In this document: positions 43,430 through 56,234 of the stretch, piece after piece
Layout: every line of letters starts with the position of its first letter
Numbering within the stretch: the first letter of the stretch is position 1
NCBI GenBank assembly: GCA_963682025.1
Contig: OY821519.1
Location: 253,444,116-253,508,115, forward strand
Reading direction: 5' to 3'
From: Cordilura impudica
Lineage: Eukaryota; Arthropoda; Insecta; Diptera; Scathophagidae
DNA length: 64,000 nucleotides
Position numbers and translations under genes: made by a program
The notes under the pieces: model-generated
What the model was told of the DNA's origin: nothing
What the model saw: only the letters and a program-made list of their open reading frames with translations
Databases searched by the model: none

Positions 43430-43700
43430 GAAACTTCTACAATATTCTTAAATTGCCAATTTTATTTTGTTAATAATTTCGAGTCATTTTTAAATTATGT
43501 ATTTTTTGTGCAATCACTCTTTGGTGTGTTCTCTATCTCAAGATAACAAATTTGTTACAAAAAATACAATTCAAAAAAACAGATAAACGAGGAGAAAAAT
43601 TTTTTCTGATGCCAAAACAATGGTAACTTTAAAACTCCTGTACTAGAGTTGAATAAAACAATAACAATAGAAAGAAAACGATAAAAACTTAACTGCTATT
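43430..43700. repeat. Family C repeat, uninterrupted copy
   Basis: Contains in one stretch the blocks CCAATTTTATTTTGTTAATA, CTTTGGTGTGTTCTCTATC, GATGCCAAAACAATGGTAAC and GTACTAGAGTTGAATAAAAC that are split at 7405-7800 and 13766-13880. Confidence 0.65.
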
Positions 43701-44069
43701 AATGTATTTACAGTAGGGTGTCCAAAAAATTTTTTATTGTTGTACTGCTCATAGTTGACAGCTTATGGGGTAAAGTATTTTTGAGAATTTTTTCAAATTT
43801 TCTGGAAGAGGCTTAGAGGTGGCACAAATAGGATTTATCTAACAATGGGATTTTTCAATGATTTTTCGAATTTCAAACAAGTTGGTCTATAAAAAGCATA
43901 AGCGAAATCGTTGAAAAGAGCTTTAATTTGGTATCTAAAAGTCACAAGTTATGGCAATTTTTTGCTCGTTTAGCTGCCATATATTTACTTATTTATTTAT
44001 TTTTTGGGGAAATTTTACGTAAATTGTTTAAAAACATTTCATAACTTTTAAAATTTCATAAAAATTTAA
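43701..44069. other. No recognised feature
   Basis: AT-rich sequence between family C and the Jockey-type relic; a 5' UTR-like leader of the latter cannot be excluded. Confidence 0.3.
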
Positions 44070-45960
44070 AAAACTAAGGATGCTTATTGAAAGATGGTAC
44101 AATTCTAAGTAATTCGATTATACCCTTGGCGTTTCAAAGTCACCCTTCTGATAACATATTCATACCAACAAGTGCGAATAGAAAAGGCTCTGTTATCGAC
44201 TTCTTTCTGACTAATGACCCACTTATATTTTCTCCTGTTGAAGTAATAAATGATCTCAGCTCGGACCATTTACCTGCGAAAATCTCCCTAAATGGTAATT
44301 ATAACACTTCAAATTTCCTCAAAATTTCCTTCTTGCCAATTGGGTACAGTGCTAGGTTCATAAATAGGCACCTACGCTTACTTGTATAGGCAATATTTTA
44401 AATAGTGATCACATTGATGAAAATCTTTTAAATTTAGAAAATATTTTAAGTGATGCTATCGCTTTTAGTGTACCAAAAAATCACGTAACGGTAAAATTCA
44501 AATCTCTACCTAATTATATTATCTCTACCTAATTATAATATTATTATATTATAATATTATTATATTATAATATTAACATGACACAACAGAGAAATTGTAT
44601 TCGTCGAAATTAGGCACGCTATAGGGACCATAACGATTATTCTCAGTTAAGGGAAATTAATGTAAAAGTTCGTGAGGAAATCATCTCCATCAGAAAAAAA
44701 GTCCTGGGATAGCTTACTATCTACGTTACAGAGAAGGGATCTCCCCTTTCTGGATTCTAACTAAGGTTTTAATAAAAAAGCCATATAATATGCCAGTCTT
44801 TAAAGCAGAATTCTTCCCGGTATTCTACCAACCAGGAAAAGTGCGAAATCTTAGCACAAATATTTGCCTCGAATCATTTGATCTATACGGAACTAGGTAA
44901 TATACCTTGGAGTTATTTCGTTTATTAAGAGTTAATGCAGCAAGTGTGCATTTATTAAACTCCTCCCATGTCGCTAATATAATCAATAGGCTGAAAAATA
45001 GAAAATCACCTGGTATCGACGGTTTTAACAACAGATATCTCAAAGCTTTTCCTAATAAAGCATTTAAATATTTAACAATTTGAATTAAAGCCTGTCTAAA
45101 GTTCTGTTACTCTCCCCAAAAATTCAAGGAATGTAAAGTAATTCCAAGTAAAAAACCTGTAAGCAACCAGATTTCCGAGCACAATAATATAAGGAAGCAC
45201 AACACAGTCCACCTGCTAATAACAATAAGAAATTAAGTCAAAATCAAACTTCACCATACAAAAAATAACCGGCATGGTTGTTTTAGACGTCAAAGTACAC
45301 ATCTAATTAAAACAATCCATAATTCCCTCACTTCCCATACTTTTAAAGCATATATTGGCGCACACTGTTCTGAGCGACAATCTGTTTTCTGATTGTCCCC
45401 AAAAATAATGTTTATCACATATCCTTTATAATATATATATACCTCTTATTTGCCATAGTTTACTATTGCACCAATCATTTTCAAAAAACAAAAGCGCTGT
45501 ACTTTACAAGGAAACGTAAAGACTGCTACAACCCACAGTTGAGTTTTTAATAACAATTGTGTATAATGGAAAAAAATCAAATATCTAGGTGTAATACTTA
45601 ACCTCAAGATGAATTTCAATTACCATATACTATATATAATAAATTTAGTTTGTATCTAATCCCGTATCTTATATTCAATCTTAAGCAGAAGATCCAGCCT
45701 CAGCATTGGTAACAAAAGGTTTATCCTTAAGACTATATTCCAGGCCCCTGTGTTGTCATCTAGCGTAAATTGCCATATCAGAAACCTTCAAGTGGCTCAA
45801 AATAAATTATTAAAAGCAATATATAACCTGCCTTGGTTCTTTTCTACAGCGATACTTATCCAAAACTTCAATATCAGACGACTAAATTCTGAAATTACTC
45901 ATAAAAATGACCTGACGTCATCTTAGGAATTCATCTAATCTGTAGTTATAAGTAGGTTTA
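44070..45960 (+). pseudogene. Jockey-type non-LTR retrotransposon relic
   Basis: 44087-44389 encodes the end of an apurinic-type endonuclease domain: NRKGSVIDFFLTNDPLIF and LSSDHLPAKISLNG (SDHLP motif). Later frames give RLKNRKSPGIDGFNNRYLK, CLKFCYSPQKFKECKVIPSKKP, then heavily mutated RT sequence, KIKYLGVILNLKMNFNYHI and VAQNKLLKAIYNLPWF.ST near the C terminus. These are Jockey-clade signatures. Many stops and shifts, plus an AT-repeat expansion at about 44516-44576. A 3' truncated or mutated end lies near 45960. Confidence 0.8.
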
Positions 45961-46024
45961 AGTAAATTCAATAGGTTTTCATAAATTTTCTCCTTGAATA
46001 AAAATACAAAAATGTTAATAAATT

Positions 46025-46380
46025 TAGCGATGTCCGTCCATCCATCCATCCGTATGTCTGTTTGTCTGTCCGTCTGTGATGAAATTTAGTATATCCGCTT
46101 TTATCGACCGTAGGACGAACGTTACTTAAACTGGTGAACCCCTAAAATAATCGGTGCAGATTATCATATATATCGATCAAATTTTTTGTTTAGATGTCTA
46201 GTATGCCCTCTAATCTCTAGTCCCAAAACAACACCCTGTACGATAATTTTTAGGCATTGTCCCATATAAAGCTGATACCCGACCTCCATTGCATAGATTT
46301 TTCTTAAATTTGGCTTGAATATATTTAAACAAAAAGTAATCTTACTAAGTATGGTCATGATTGGTCCACTAAATTGCACT
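46025..46380 (+). mobile_element. DINE-1-like repeat, deleted copy
   Basis: AGCGATGTCCGTCCATCCATCCATCCG microsatellite, GATGAAATTTAGTATATCCG, CATATAAAGCTGATACCCGA, TTACTAAGTATGGTCATGATTGG. Both ends lost. Confidence 0.75.
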
Positions 46381-46740
46381 AAAAAATTAACTATTAATTA
46401 TTACTATAATTTTGGACTAGTAAATTAACTATGATTGAATTCGAATTTCTTCTCTACAAGGAGCTTTAATTGAGTAAAAATTGAATTAGAAAATTTAGTA
46501 CAAATTGGACTATAAAATTACGCTACAGTGAAGCTAATTTTATTATTTGAGAGGAACATTGATAGAGATGAAATTTTACTATTGAGTAAAATTTTAAATA
46601 TAGGATAAGAAAGTACGTTTGAGTTAAAATTTTGACTAGAAAATGTATGGCAAATGAGTCATAATGTAATAAATTGCAATTGAACTGAAACACAAACTTT
46701 AAAAGGCACTAGATTATTAGAAAGGCAACTATACTAAGAA
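46381..46740. repeat. Degenerate AT-rich array, continuation
   Basis: Same texture as 41740-42460 (TAAATTAACTATGATTGAATT, TTGAGTAAAATTTTAAATA). Confidence 0.45.
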
Positions 46741-46798
46741 CTGTAAATGAATGAGAGTTCAGACTTTATAAAGAAGAATGTTAGTAAATAATTAAATA

Positions 46799-47078
46799 CT
46801 AGCAGAGCCCAGCCGTCGAAATTCGAGTGCAAATTCTAGGAAATTTTATTTTTTCATTTATATATAATTTTATGGAAGCCTAAAGGTATGCTAATCAGTT
46901 TTAGCCAATTCACAATTAAATATGTGTTTTAGATATGTGTTAGCAGCAAATTTAAATAAATTTTACTAAAAAAAATGTAGCAGATGGTGCACATCTATAA
47001 ATATGGTGTCAAAATCGGTTGGTAACTGAAGGTGTAGAATATGTTACAAGATATCGCCGTGCCTATTAATATTATAGA
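46799..47078 (-). mobile_element. Non-autonomous Helitron, copy H4
   Basis: Minus strand: A^TCTATAATATTAATAGGCAC at 47078 down to GGGCTCTGCTAG^T at 46799. Near-terminal TCGAATTTCGACGG is the decayed hairpin. Shortest copy (280 bp); both ends intact. Confidence 0.85.
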
Positions 47079-48528
47079 TACGAAAAAGCATTAACAAATA
47101 ATCACTTTTATTGTACGTTTAGCAAAAAATAATAGAGAATACGGGCAATAAACTTGAGAATGTTCTGTAAATCTCACTGTATTTTCGGAATCACAAGCTT
47201 TAAAAAATTTAATTTTTGAGAATTTTACCCTCGCTTCTATCAATTCCTAATAAAATAAAAGATCTGTTTTCATTTTATTTATTTATTTTTTTGTTTATTA
47301 TAAATTCTTAAAATTTTAAACTAAATTACAAAACAATTCATAATAGAAAAATACATAATTTACAAAATCGATTTATACAAAATTTTACAAATTTTTATAA
47401 AACACACTAGACTAAGAAAACACAACTCTCAGAGCTGGGCCAATTTCCCTGGGCATAGTAAATATTGTGACATATAACATAAAAAAAAGTATTTTACAAA
47501 TATCACAATGGTAACAAGGGGATAAAAGGGTGTTTTTCAATTATATAAAAAATTTTAAGTAAAAAAAAATAAAGTAATTAATTTATGTATAGACTTAAAA
47601 AAAACTATATTTAATGGGGGGAAAAGACATGGCGTGGCTTAAATTAAATTATTGTTAAATTTCATAAAATCAAAATTTTAATATTTATTTTATGTTGTTA
47701 TCAAATTGTTGAAAGATTTTACATAAATTTCAAAAAAAAAATGCAAAAGGTTAACAAGGACAGATGAGGTTTTAATACAAAATTTTATTATAATTAAAGA
47801 AACTTAGAAAAATCACTATAATTTTTTTTTCTATTTTGAAAATCTGAAAATTTTTTCAAAAAACATTCTTAGTTTAAAAATATATCACAAAATTAAGACA
47901 TTTTCTTTTTAAAAAAATGTTTGGAAAAGTATAGTAAATGTATTTAAACGCCAACCTTCCCTTGTATAAAGGTATTAATAAAATTTATCTTTGTTTTTAA
48001 TAGTTAACTGCATTTAAGTGACATTTGTTTGGTTGGTTTTAAAATTATGACTTTTTTTAATTAATTAAAACAACTGTCATATGTTTTTTATATGTTGAAC
48101 ATTTAGAAACAAAAAAAGAAATTAAACAAATATTATTAAAATGTTTAACAATTGCTGACAGTCTAAATACTATGAATATTATTTAATCTTTTGTGACAGA
48201 TAGAGTAGGGGTATATCAGATGATAACTATGAAGAAATAATTTAATACTCATTTTTTTTATATAAAAACTTAAAATTAACAAAAAAAAATTTTACATAAA
48301 ACAATATTAAAGTTTTCTATTTAAATTAACTTAACTAAACTTAATAATAAATAATCTAAACACTAGGACTAAATCGAAATAAACTGGAATCAAATATTGA
48401 AAAAGAGAAATCCATACGAGAATTAAAATTATTTTTTTAAACTCTCTGGTTATAATATTAAAAAATATCTACACTCTGACAAATTCATAACTGGTCCTTT
48501 TCTTTTCTAGTATATATGTAGTTGCTAT
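47079..48528. other. AT-rich region, probable 3' UTR of the transporter gene at right
   Basis: Long A- and T-tract rich DNA directly downstream of the transporter stop codon on the minus strand, with several minus-strand AATAAA words (for example near 47270-47285). No other feature. Confidence 0.4.
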
Positions 48529-51500
48529 TTAAAACTTTTCCGTTTTACCATTTTCCACCTTCCAATCCGGCTCAAAGGCCTCATTCGTACGCTGCATTCT
48601 CAGAGCTGCCTCGGCATGATTTTTATTTCTTGATATTTGTGTGGAATGCCAAATGCCATATACGAAGTAGATTAAATAACCAATGCCCACCCATATTAAA
48701 AATCTTATCCAGGTATTTGTATCCAATTGGAACATTAGATATAAGTTGGCAAAAACACTAAAGCAGGGCACCAAGGGCACCAGCGGTACCTTGAAGGTCA
48801 ACTCTATGCTGGATACCGGTTGTAAACCTATGATAATTGCAATAATTATTAATATGCCGCCTAAAACACTAAGTGCCACAATACTATTCGTGGAACCAAA
48901 TTCGTAGATTTTGTCGAAACTGCACCATATTACACAGACGATAGCAAAGAGGACGATACCAACTTTCGTTATGGCTGAACTCAAAACGTTGGGCACACGA
49001 TACGAGTTACCATTGAAAAACTGTTTGATGATTGTGGGCAAGCGTATGGTTACTTCTGTTTGCATATCATCATCCTGATAGCGTAGCACCAAAACGCAAA
49101 TTGCAACAATACTGTAGGCCATTAGAGTGCCAATTGACATCATATCGATTAACTGATCCAAATCGAAAATCATGGCCATAACAGCTGGAAAAAACAGAAG
49201 ATAATATGTTAAATATAAAAGGAGTAAGGTGTATGGAAGAATCTGTTTAAATATTTCAAAAAGTTCAATGCTGATCTGGCCTTAATGCGTCTATTGCTCT
49301 TAAAAAAAATTCCTTATTCTAAATTTACATTCTCAATTATAAGATTTGAAGCTTACAAGTAAGTCTTCATGCTGCAACCGCAAATCGCGATTAAACTTGC
49401 ATATATTTTAGAATAAGTAATCCGCATTTATTTAGCTTCACAATCTCATATGTAGGGGACAAAAAAAGTACCAAAAAGCGGCCGTTTTTTATACCCTATA
49501 ATGAATGACTTTGTGCTGATGTTTCTAACTACCAAAAATATTTTACCTAGACCCATATTTTATTATACCGAACGACTCAGAATCACTTTCTGGGTCGATT
49601 TAGCGATGTCCGTCTGTCCGTCTATCCGTCCGTCTGTAATCAAACTACAGGTCGCAAATATGAATATATTTTGATGAAATTTAGTATGTGAGCTTCTATC
49701 GACCATAGGGTAAACGCTATTGAAATTGGCGAAAATTGTTGCGTGTTCAGACCTAGTCCCCATACAATTTACCCCTATGAAGCTGATTCACGATCTTCAC
49801 TTAAATCTATCAAAAAATACGTCCTCACTAAGACAGAACTACATATATTATAGCTGAGTTTTGATTTAAAATTCATATGTATCACCAAACAAAATCCCTT
49901 AAAAGTTTAGAGTTTTGTTATATAATACGAGCATTAGAGAAAATTTGCAAATTCCTTTCATATGATGACCAATTTCTATATAGTGTTTTGGATCAATTAT
50001 GAAATAGCTGCAAAAAAAAAACAAATAACGGCCGTTTTTAGACACCATTTTTACCCCCTAAGTACGAGATTGGGCATTAAAAAAAAAATGGCCACTTATA
50101 ACATATTCCAATTTCATCGCGATCTGTGGGCCACACCCCCAGAAAAATCTATAAATTTTATTTTTAAAACATATATTCATTCATATTAACAATAAAAAAA
50201 ATCTAATTTTTGCTTACTAATCATTCGGATCCGGCTTAACGATTTAAAAACTGGTCACGTTATATGTACTATGGTTTTCTAAAAAGCCCCATTTATTTCT
50301 GTCCTTCATAATTTTTCTTGAAAAACAATACCGCAAGCTCTTAGCTATCGCTTAATACCACAATTCCGTAAATAAAATTTCAACAATATAGTTGGCCACT
50401 TTTCAACATAATCTCTGAACTTCATTCACACAAATCTCACCTGCAAAAATACCCGATAATATTGTAGCAATCAATGGTGTCTGCGTATAATTGTTGACCT
50501 TGGAAAATTTCTTGAAAAGGATACCATCATTACCCATGGCATATAAAACACGGGGCAAGGGGAACATGGCACCCAACAAGCTGGTGCATAAAGCAAATAT
50601 GGCACCAATAGAAACAATCCACTTAATAGCGGTCCAGCCAATAGCATCAAAAGCAGCCGGAAATGGAGCGTTGTGATCTTGTTCAAAGTACGGAATCATC
50701 ATGGTCAAAACAGTGGAAACACCAAAGTAGGAGAAGAAAATAATGATCAACGATATAACAATGGCCAAAGGTATATTGCGTTTGGGATTAATGGCCTCTT
50801 CACCGGTGGTGGCTATACAATCAAAGCCCACAAAACCAAAAAAACATTTAGCCGCGCCAGCCATAACACCAGCAAAGCCGTAGGGCATAAAACCGCCCGT
50901 GCCAAATCCAGCCGGTACTTGATCTTCGGGAATATTCCAGTTGGAGGTTTTTGCTAGAAAAATATGTAAAGTTTAGCCATAATATTAAATAAGTTTAAAT
51001 CTTTAGTACAACTCACCATTTAGAGCACCAGCGACGATGACAATTATTATTGTAACCATATTGACAGAGGTGAAAATGTTATTGAGCATAGTGGATTCTT
51101 TGACACCAAAGGCCAATATAGCAGTCAATAGTAAAATCATGCCAAATGCCAAAAAGTCTGGATAATCTCCCAAGAAATCAACTTTAATGGGCAGGGCCTC
51201 TGTTAAGGCTTTGGACATGTTTTTATCTATCAAAGAATCAAAATAACCGCTCAAGCCCCTAGCCACGGAAGAGGTTCCTACAAAATAAAAATTATTATAA
51301 AATTAATTTATTTAAATTCCCTCTACTTACCTAACACATATTCTAAAATTAAATTCCAACCAATGGTAAAAGCCACAAATTCACCAATGGTCACATAACT
51401 GTAAACATAAGCACTACCCGCTTTCGGTACTCGAGCAGCGAATTCGGCATAACATATACCAGCGAAGGCCGAGGCCACGGCTGCAATTAAAAAAGACAAC

Positions 51501-51685
51501 GTCACGGCTGGACCTGCAATACTATATGCCACTGAACCAGCCAGTACATAAACACCCAGACCCAAAGTACTTCCCACACCCAGAGCTGTCAAATCGACCA
51601 GCGTCAATACTCTGGCCAATTTGGATTCAGCTTCATTAACATCATCGGTTTTCCGCCGAGTTAAGGCATTCCATAATTTAGACAT
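48529..51685 (-). CDS. Cationic amino acid transporter (SLC7/CAT family), four coding exons
   Basis: Exons 51685-51331, 51277-51017, 50953-50441 and 49184-48529 join in frame to 594 residues. All introns are GT-AG: GTAAGT/TTTGTAG (53 bp), GTGAGT/TTTCTAG (63 bp), GTGAGA/TTTCCAG (1,256 bp). Starts [20 protein letters not shown]. Transmembrane motifs run throughout: [19 protein letters not shown] in helix 1, [60 protein letters not shown], then a cytoplasmic loop and helices in exon 4 with [20 protein letters not shown], the CAT C-terminal domain. The C terminus is short and charged. Members move arginine, lysine and related amino acids across the plasma membrane. By residue pattern it is closest to the Drosophila CG5535-type transporter; orthology is inference. 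No stop or missing motif, so the gene looks functional. Intron 3 carries a DINE-like fragment. Confidence 0.95.
49488..49835 (+). mobile_element. DINE-1-like repeat in transporter intron 3
   Basis: ATACCCTATAATGAATGACTTTG, CGACTCAGAATCACTTTCTGGGTCG, GTCCGTCTGTCCGTC, CAGGTCGCAAATATGAATAT, TTCAGACCTAGTCCCCATAC. 5' half only, antisense to the gene. Confidence 0.85.
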
Positions 51686-51695
51686 GATGATTCTG
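51686..51695 (-). promoter_or_regulatory. 3' splice site of a 5' UTR intron of the transporter gene
   Basis: CTCTCTTTCAG ends at 51693, 7 bases before the ATG, so the first non-coding exon and promoter lie further right, beyond about 51.7 kb. Confidence 0.6.
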
Positions 51696-52369
51696 AAAGA
51701 GAGAGTAAAATTATTAAATTGAAGCCATGAAAAGAGGGAAAGAATTAATATATACAGTAGTGCAGACGTTTCACCAAAAAAAATTTTTTTTGTGTTTTTG
51801 CAACTCTTAAAGCGGAATATGAATTCTTAGAGCGCAAATGATTTTTGCGAATTTTTTCAGTATTTTTTAAGTTCGTTACTGGGTCGCTGAAATTGATTTT
51901 ACCGAAAACAGCTGTGCCAAATCTTTGATACCCTCCACCCGAGTTCTAAACACAATATTATAACAAACGTTGTCAACATTAAGAGACAAAAAATCTAGAA
52001 TTCACGTTATAATGGATATATTTTTTTCAGTTATGTTAAAAATTAATAAGATAAGCAACAAAAGGTTTAAGCATTTTCATACTTTTTTTATTTGAAAGTA
52101 ATTATTAAATGCAATAAGTATAAACGTAAATACATACAATAAAATTTTTGTATGTTTGAAGAGACTCAGAGTATAACCATCTTGGTTATTTTCTTACTCT
52201 CATCGATAAACATTCGTTAACATGCACAAAAAACAATAACAACAAGCAAACAAAGATGTGTATCCATCGCTGAATCATATCTATGTGCGTAGTTTTTTAT
52301 ATGAAATTTTATGTAAGTAGTTTACATTTACATTAAAGTACGTTATTGGCTATTGGGTCAAAAGTCTCC
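51696..52369. other. Probable 5' UTR intron or upstream region, no repeat recognised
   Basis: AT-rich DNA upstream of the transporter. Contains short family D-like words near 51930 (GATACCCTCCACCC) but no clear element. Confidence 0.35.
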
Positions 52370-52620
52370 AAATTTTACACCCTACTGCTCGATGTAAAGG
52401 CAAACAGTACCTGGTACATGGTTTACTTTGTATATGAGCGTGATTTCAACTGACAAACAGATAGATGGACATCGCTATATCAGCTCGAGTTGTTATAATT
52501 ATCAAGAATATAAATATTTTCTGGGGTCCCAAATAATTTTTTCCATCCGTTACAAACGGAACGAAAAACAGATATATATCCTCTGCACAATGGTGTTGAA
52601 GGTATAAAAAAGTAGATTGT
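52370..52620 (-). mobile_element. Family D repeat, reverse fragment
   Basis: ATGGACATCGCTATATCAGC, GTTACAAACGGAACGAAAAACAGATATATATCC and TCTGCACAATGGTGTTGAAGG match the end seen at 41000-41070. Confidence 0.6.
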
Positions 52621-52627
52621 GAAACGT

Positions 52628-53325
52628 AATTTGTATACTCTATGCCATTATGTGGCCAGGGTATAATGACTTTGTGTTGATGTTTGTAACTACCAAAAAT
52701 ATTTGACTAGGCCCATCTTTTATTATACCGATCGATTTAGAATCATTTTCTGAGTAGATTTAGCGATGTCCATCCGTCTGTCCGTCCGTCTTCTGTCCAT
52801 GTAAACCTTGTAATCCAACTAAGCTTCTACCGGGCATAGGACGAACGCTATTGCAATTGGTGTAAATCGATTCATGTTCAGATTTAGTCCCAATACAAAC
52901 GATCCCTATGAGATCGTCTTAAATTTCCATAATATCCAAAATATCATATAGATCTCGGTCAAATTGGACAATTCTTAGTCATAGTCCCCATATGAATGTG
53001 ATTCCCGATCTTCACTTAAATCTATAAAAAAAACGACAGATTTTTCTCAAATTTGGTTTGTATAGGTTTGTGCAAAAAATAACTGACCTACCCACATATG
53101 GTTTGGATCGGTCCATTTTCGACCAAGTCCCCATATAAATATAGCATTAGATATGAACTTTTTCACATCAGAAGGCAAAAAATCAAATTTGGTTTATGCT
53201 CTCAAATTTGGTTTTGCTTATTTTCTATATCTAATTAGTTGGACCTAAGTGATAGGTTCCCTAAACGCATGGTATAGGATATGGTCATGTCGGTCTAGAC
53301 CTACTATAATTTTCTTACTTGTTTT
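52628..53325 (+). mobile_element. DINE-1-like repeat, near-full copy
   Basis: Forward: ACTCTATGCCATTATGTGGC, TCCATCCGTCTGTCCGTCCGTC, then all blocks to GCATGGTATAGGATATGG and TCGGTCTAGACCTACTATAATTTTCTTACTTG. A small deletion lies after the microsatellite. Confidence 0.9.
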
Positions 53326-54288
53326 TTATTTCATTTTTTTGTCTCTTTTTACAACGCCACATTAATTACTTCTGAAGATTACTAGCCTACTGAAACGAAT
53401 TATCTGCAGAAGAAGCAATTAGCTTAAGGGCAACTTTGATCACCTTAATTAACAGAAAATAACAAATATAAAATAACTTTTGTTTCTGCTTGAAAAAATA
53501 AAAATCTAAAAATACGTTTTATTTTTTATACATCAAAGAGCAATTAAATTTTTGTCTGGTACTGGCTGGATTTTATAATCAGAATTAATTTTAAGATTTG
53601 AATAATTATTGTTAGTTCACATGCATGTAAGTGAAGGTTCAATAAATAAAATAACGTGAAAAAATACGTTTTATTTCTTCTTGAAATAAAAATCCAAAAA
53701 TAACTTGTATTTTGTGACTTTTATGAGAAAAGATATAACTGTTTCGGTCTCTGTTATCAGTTACCAAATTTGGTTTAATTATATTTCAATATATATAAAC
53801 TTCTAGTCTGGACAGACTATATTATACTCTACACCATGAGTTTCGAGAAAAGGTCTTAAATCCAACTTTGCTGAGATCTTAATTGGCATAATTGGATATA
53901 TTTATGCAGTGTGTGGTTCCAGCAAATAGTTTTCAGTACAAATGAAAATTCAGTTGTTTTCCGAAGGAAAAATTTAACCATTTTAATAGTTTTTCTAAAC
54001 AAATTACTGTACTTAACTAATAACATAAACCTACATTTTACGTTTCTTGTAAGTTTCTTTTCCGTCTTGAAGCTTTTTTTTTTTCAATTTACAAAGATTC
54101 TCACACATATTTTTTTTAAATATAAATATTATTTAAATTCAAACTTTGTATATGAGGTTTTATCGCGTCATATAAAGGCTATATTTTTTTTTTTGCTTAG
54201 ATAGAATTACGAAAGGGTTAGCTGTCAAACGAACTGCTAAACTGCAATCACATTTTGACTTTTTGATTTGTCAGTATACTCTGGCAAA
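53326..54288. other. AT-rich spacer with a weak DINE-like fragment
   Basis: 53795-53900 (CTAGTCTGGACAGACTATAT, ACACCATGAGTTTCGAGAAAAGG) looks like the start of a reverse DINE-like copy. The rest, including a 97-codon T-rich frame at 53911, shows nothing supportable. Confidence 0.45.
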
Positions 54289-54832
54289 CCTATAATATTA
54301 ATATGCAAGGCGATTTTTAGTGATTCCTTCTACAATTTTATTTATCAACCGATTTTGAAAAAAAAAATATACCCTTTGAGAGGTATTTGTTTGCTGATGT
54401 GCACCATCTTTAGAGATGTGCACCATTTAGTAAATTTTTTTTTTTGGAGTAAAAATCATTTAAATTTGCTACTAACACATACATACATAAATCATATATT
54501 TAAGCTTCAAATAAAAAACTATAGAATGCTGTGTGTGTGTTTTCCTGTGTTGAATTGTGAATTAGCTAAAATTGATTAGCATACCTTTAATCTCTTGTAA
54601 AATTATTTATTAACAAACCCATTTATATGTCTTCTGTGTGTTCAACAAATACATATATAGTATATAATGAAATTTAGTGAATTTTATTTAAAAATTCGCA
54701 ATTTAATGAATTTTATTTAAATATTCCAAAATTTTATTTATGTATATACATTAAAAAACAAAGAAAAAAATTTAATAAAAAAATAAAATTCCTAGAATTT
54801 GCACTCGAATTTCGAGTGCAGGGCTCTCCTAG
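54289..54832 (+). mobile_element. Non-autonomous Helitron, copy H5
   Basis: Longest copy (544 bp) with the best 3' end: GCACTCGAATTTCGAGTGC, a perfect 9-bp stem (54801-54819), then AGGGCTCTCCTAG^T. The 5' TC is mutated to CC (CCTATAATATTAATATGCAAG). It abuts a mariner-type relic. Confidence 0.85.
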
Positions 54833-55960
54833 TCATCACGAATAAATTCACGCTTGAACAACGCCACCAAATTGTTTAAATTTACTTTGAAAATCAGTCA
54901 TCGATTCTCGCAACTTATAGACGATTTTGTGATTTTTATGACGCCCATCCGTCGCATTGTGGATGGATTTCATACCACATATTCTCTAAATGATGCAGTA
55001 ACACCAACACGTTGAAGGAATGTGAGTACTGGAGAGAATATCACCGTCGATTCGTCGTCTGTCGCAGGAATTTGGGCTCTGTCCGTCCACCACGTGGAAA
55101 ATTTTGCGCAAAGATCTTGTCCTACACCCGTAAAAGATCCAGCTGGAATAGGAATTAAAGCCATGATGAGACCATCATATACGTTGTTTTTTCGCCCATT
55201 GGGGTCTATAGCGGTTGGAAACTGACCCAACATGTGATCGCAAAATTGTGTGTTGGCTTAACGGGTTTGTTAGTATACAAAATTACCACATATGGAGTCA
55301 GAGCAATCCACAGCAGATCTTACAAACTCCATTACATCCAGCAAAATGTTCCGTTTGATGCGGTTTACATGCTGGTGGTCATCAGACCTTATTACGTTAA
55401 AAATGAAGCCGGAGCTCGTGTTACGGTCAATGGAGATCGTCACCGCATCATGATCTATGATTTTTTGTTCGAAAATATGAACAATATAGATCCGGGCGAG
55501 ACATGATCTCAACAGGATGGCGCTACGTGCCATACGGCTACCACAATCATCAACTTATTGAAATCAAAATTTGGCGATAAGTTGGTTTCGAGAAATTGAG
55601 GTGTCATTTGGCCTCCAAGGTCGTGCGATTTGATACCTCTCGATTATTTCCTATGGGCTACGTGAAGTCACTGGTTTATTCTGATAAACCAACAACAATT
55701 GACGCGTTGGAGGCTAACATTGTTCATGTTATTCGTGACATACGGCCACCAATGCTCGAAAAAGAGACCTAAAATTGAACGTCCAGACTGTGCTTCGTCA
55801 AGAACAGCCGTGATGGCCATTTTCCCGAAATCAATTTCGAATGTTCAAAATCTTTCGATAAAAAAATTTTTTCATTATAATTTAATAATTTGTGTTAATT
55901 TTTACAATTTCAAGTTCTTTCTGTCTAAAAAAACACACATGTTGCTACAACAGATGTTTA
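54833..55960 (+). pseudogene. Tc1/mariner-superfamily transposase relic (copy 4, nearly full length)
   Basis: From the N terminus: NKFTLEQRHQIV.IYFENQSS (DUF4817-type helix-turn-helix), RRFCDFYDAH, a frame-shifted linker, KNEAGARVTVNGDRHRIMIYDFLFENMNNIDPGE, SQQDGATCHTATTI (second catalytic Asp kept), KSKFGDKLVSRN, WPPRSCDLIPLDYFL, NQQQL. The middle (about 55085-55370) seems inverted or rearranged, since GKFCAKILSYTRKRSSW reads as the complement of KILRKDL..YKIQLVQ. Several stops. 3' end resembles that of copy 1. Confidence 0.8.
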
Positions 55961-56234
55961 TAAACATTGTCGTAATATAGCTTTTGCTATATACAAAAAA
56001 AAAAATGAATAAAAAACAAAAAAAAAAAACGGAAAACCCTTTTTTTGATGGATTTGTTTTTTAAATTCTGTCAGTAAATAAAAATAATCTGTTAAATATT
56101 TTGACCGTTTTGTCAGTTGTTTTTTTTTTTTTTTTTTTTTGTCAAAGAATAACTGACATACATATAATATGATTCAACTGATAATGTAATAGTGAGGTTT
56201 TTAAATTTATATTCATTTGTTTTAATATAAATTT
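55961..56234. other. Poly(A)/poly(T) rich spacer
   Basis: Contains long A and T runs (T run at about 56121-56141). Nothing else. Confidence 0.4.

Noticed and set aside
44516..44576. ATT/ATA repeats as an origin-like element
   Set aside because: A local microsatellite expansion inside a decayed Jockey-type element; no support for origin function.
53911..54204. 97-codon frame rich in Phe and Leu
   Set aside because: Explained by T-rich DNA; not a credible membrane protein, and no ATG-based or splice support.
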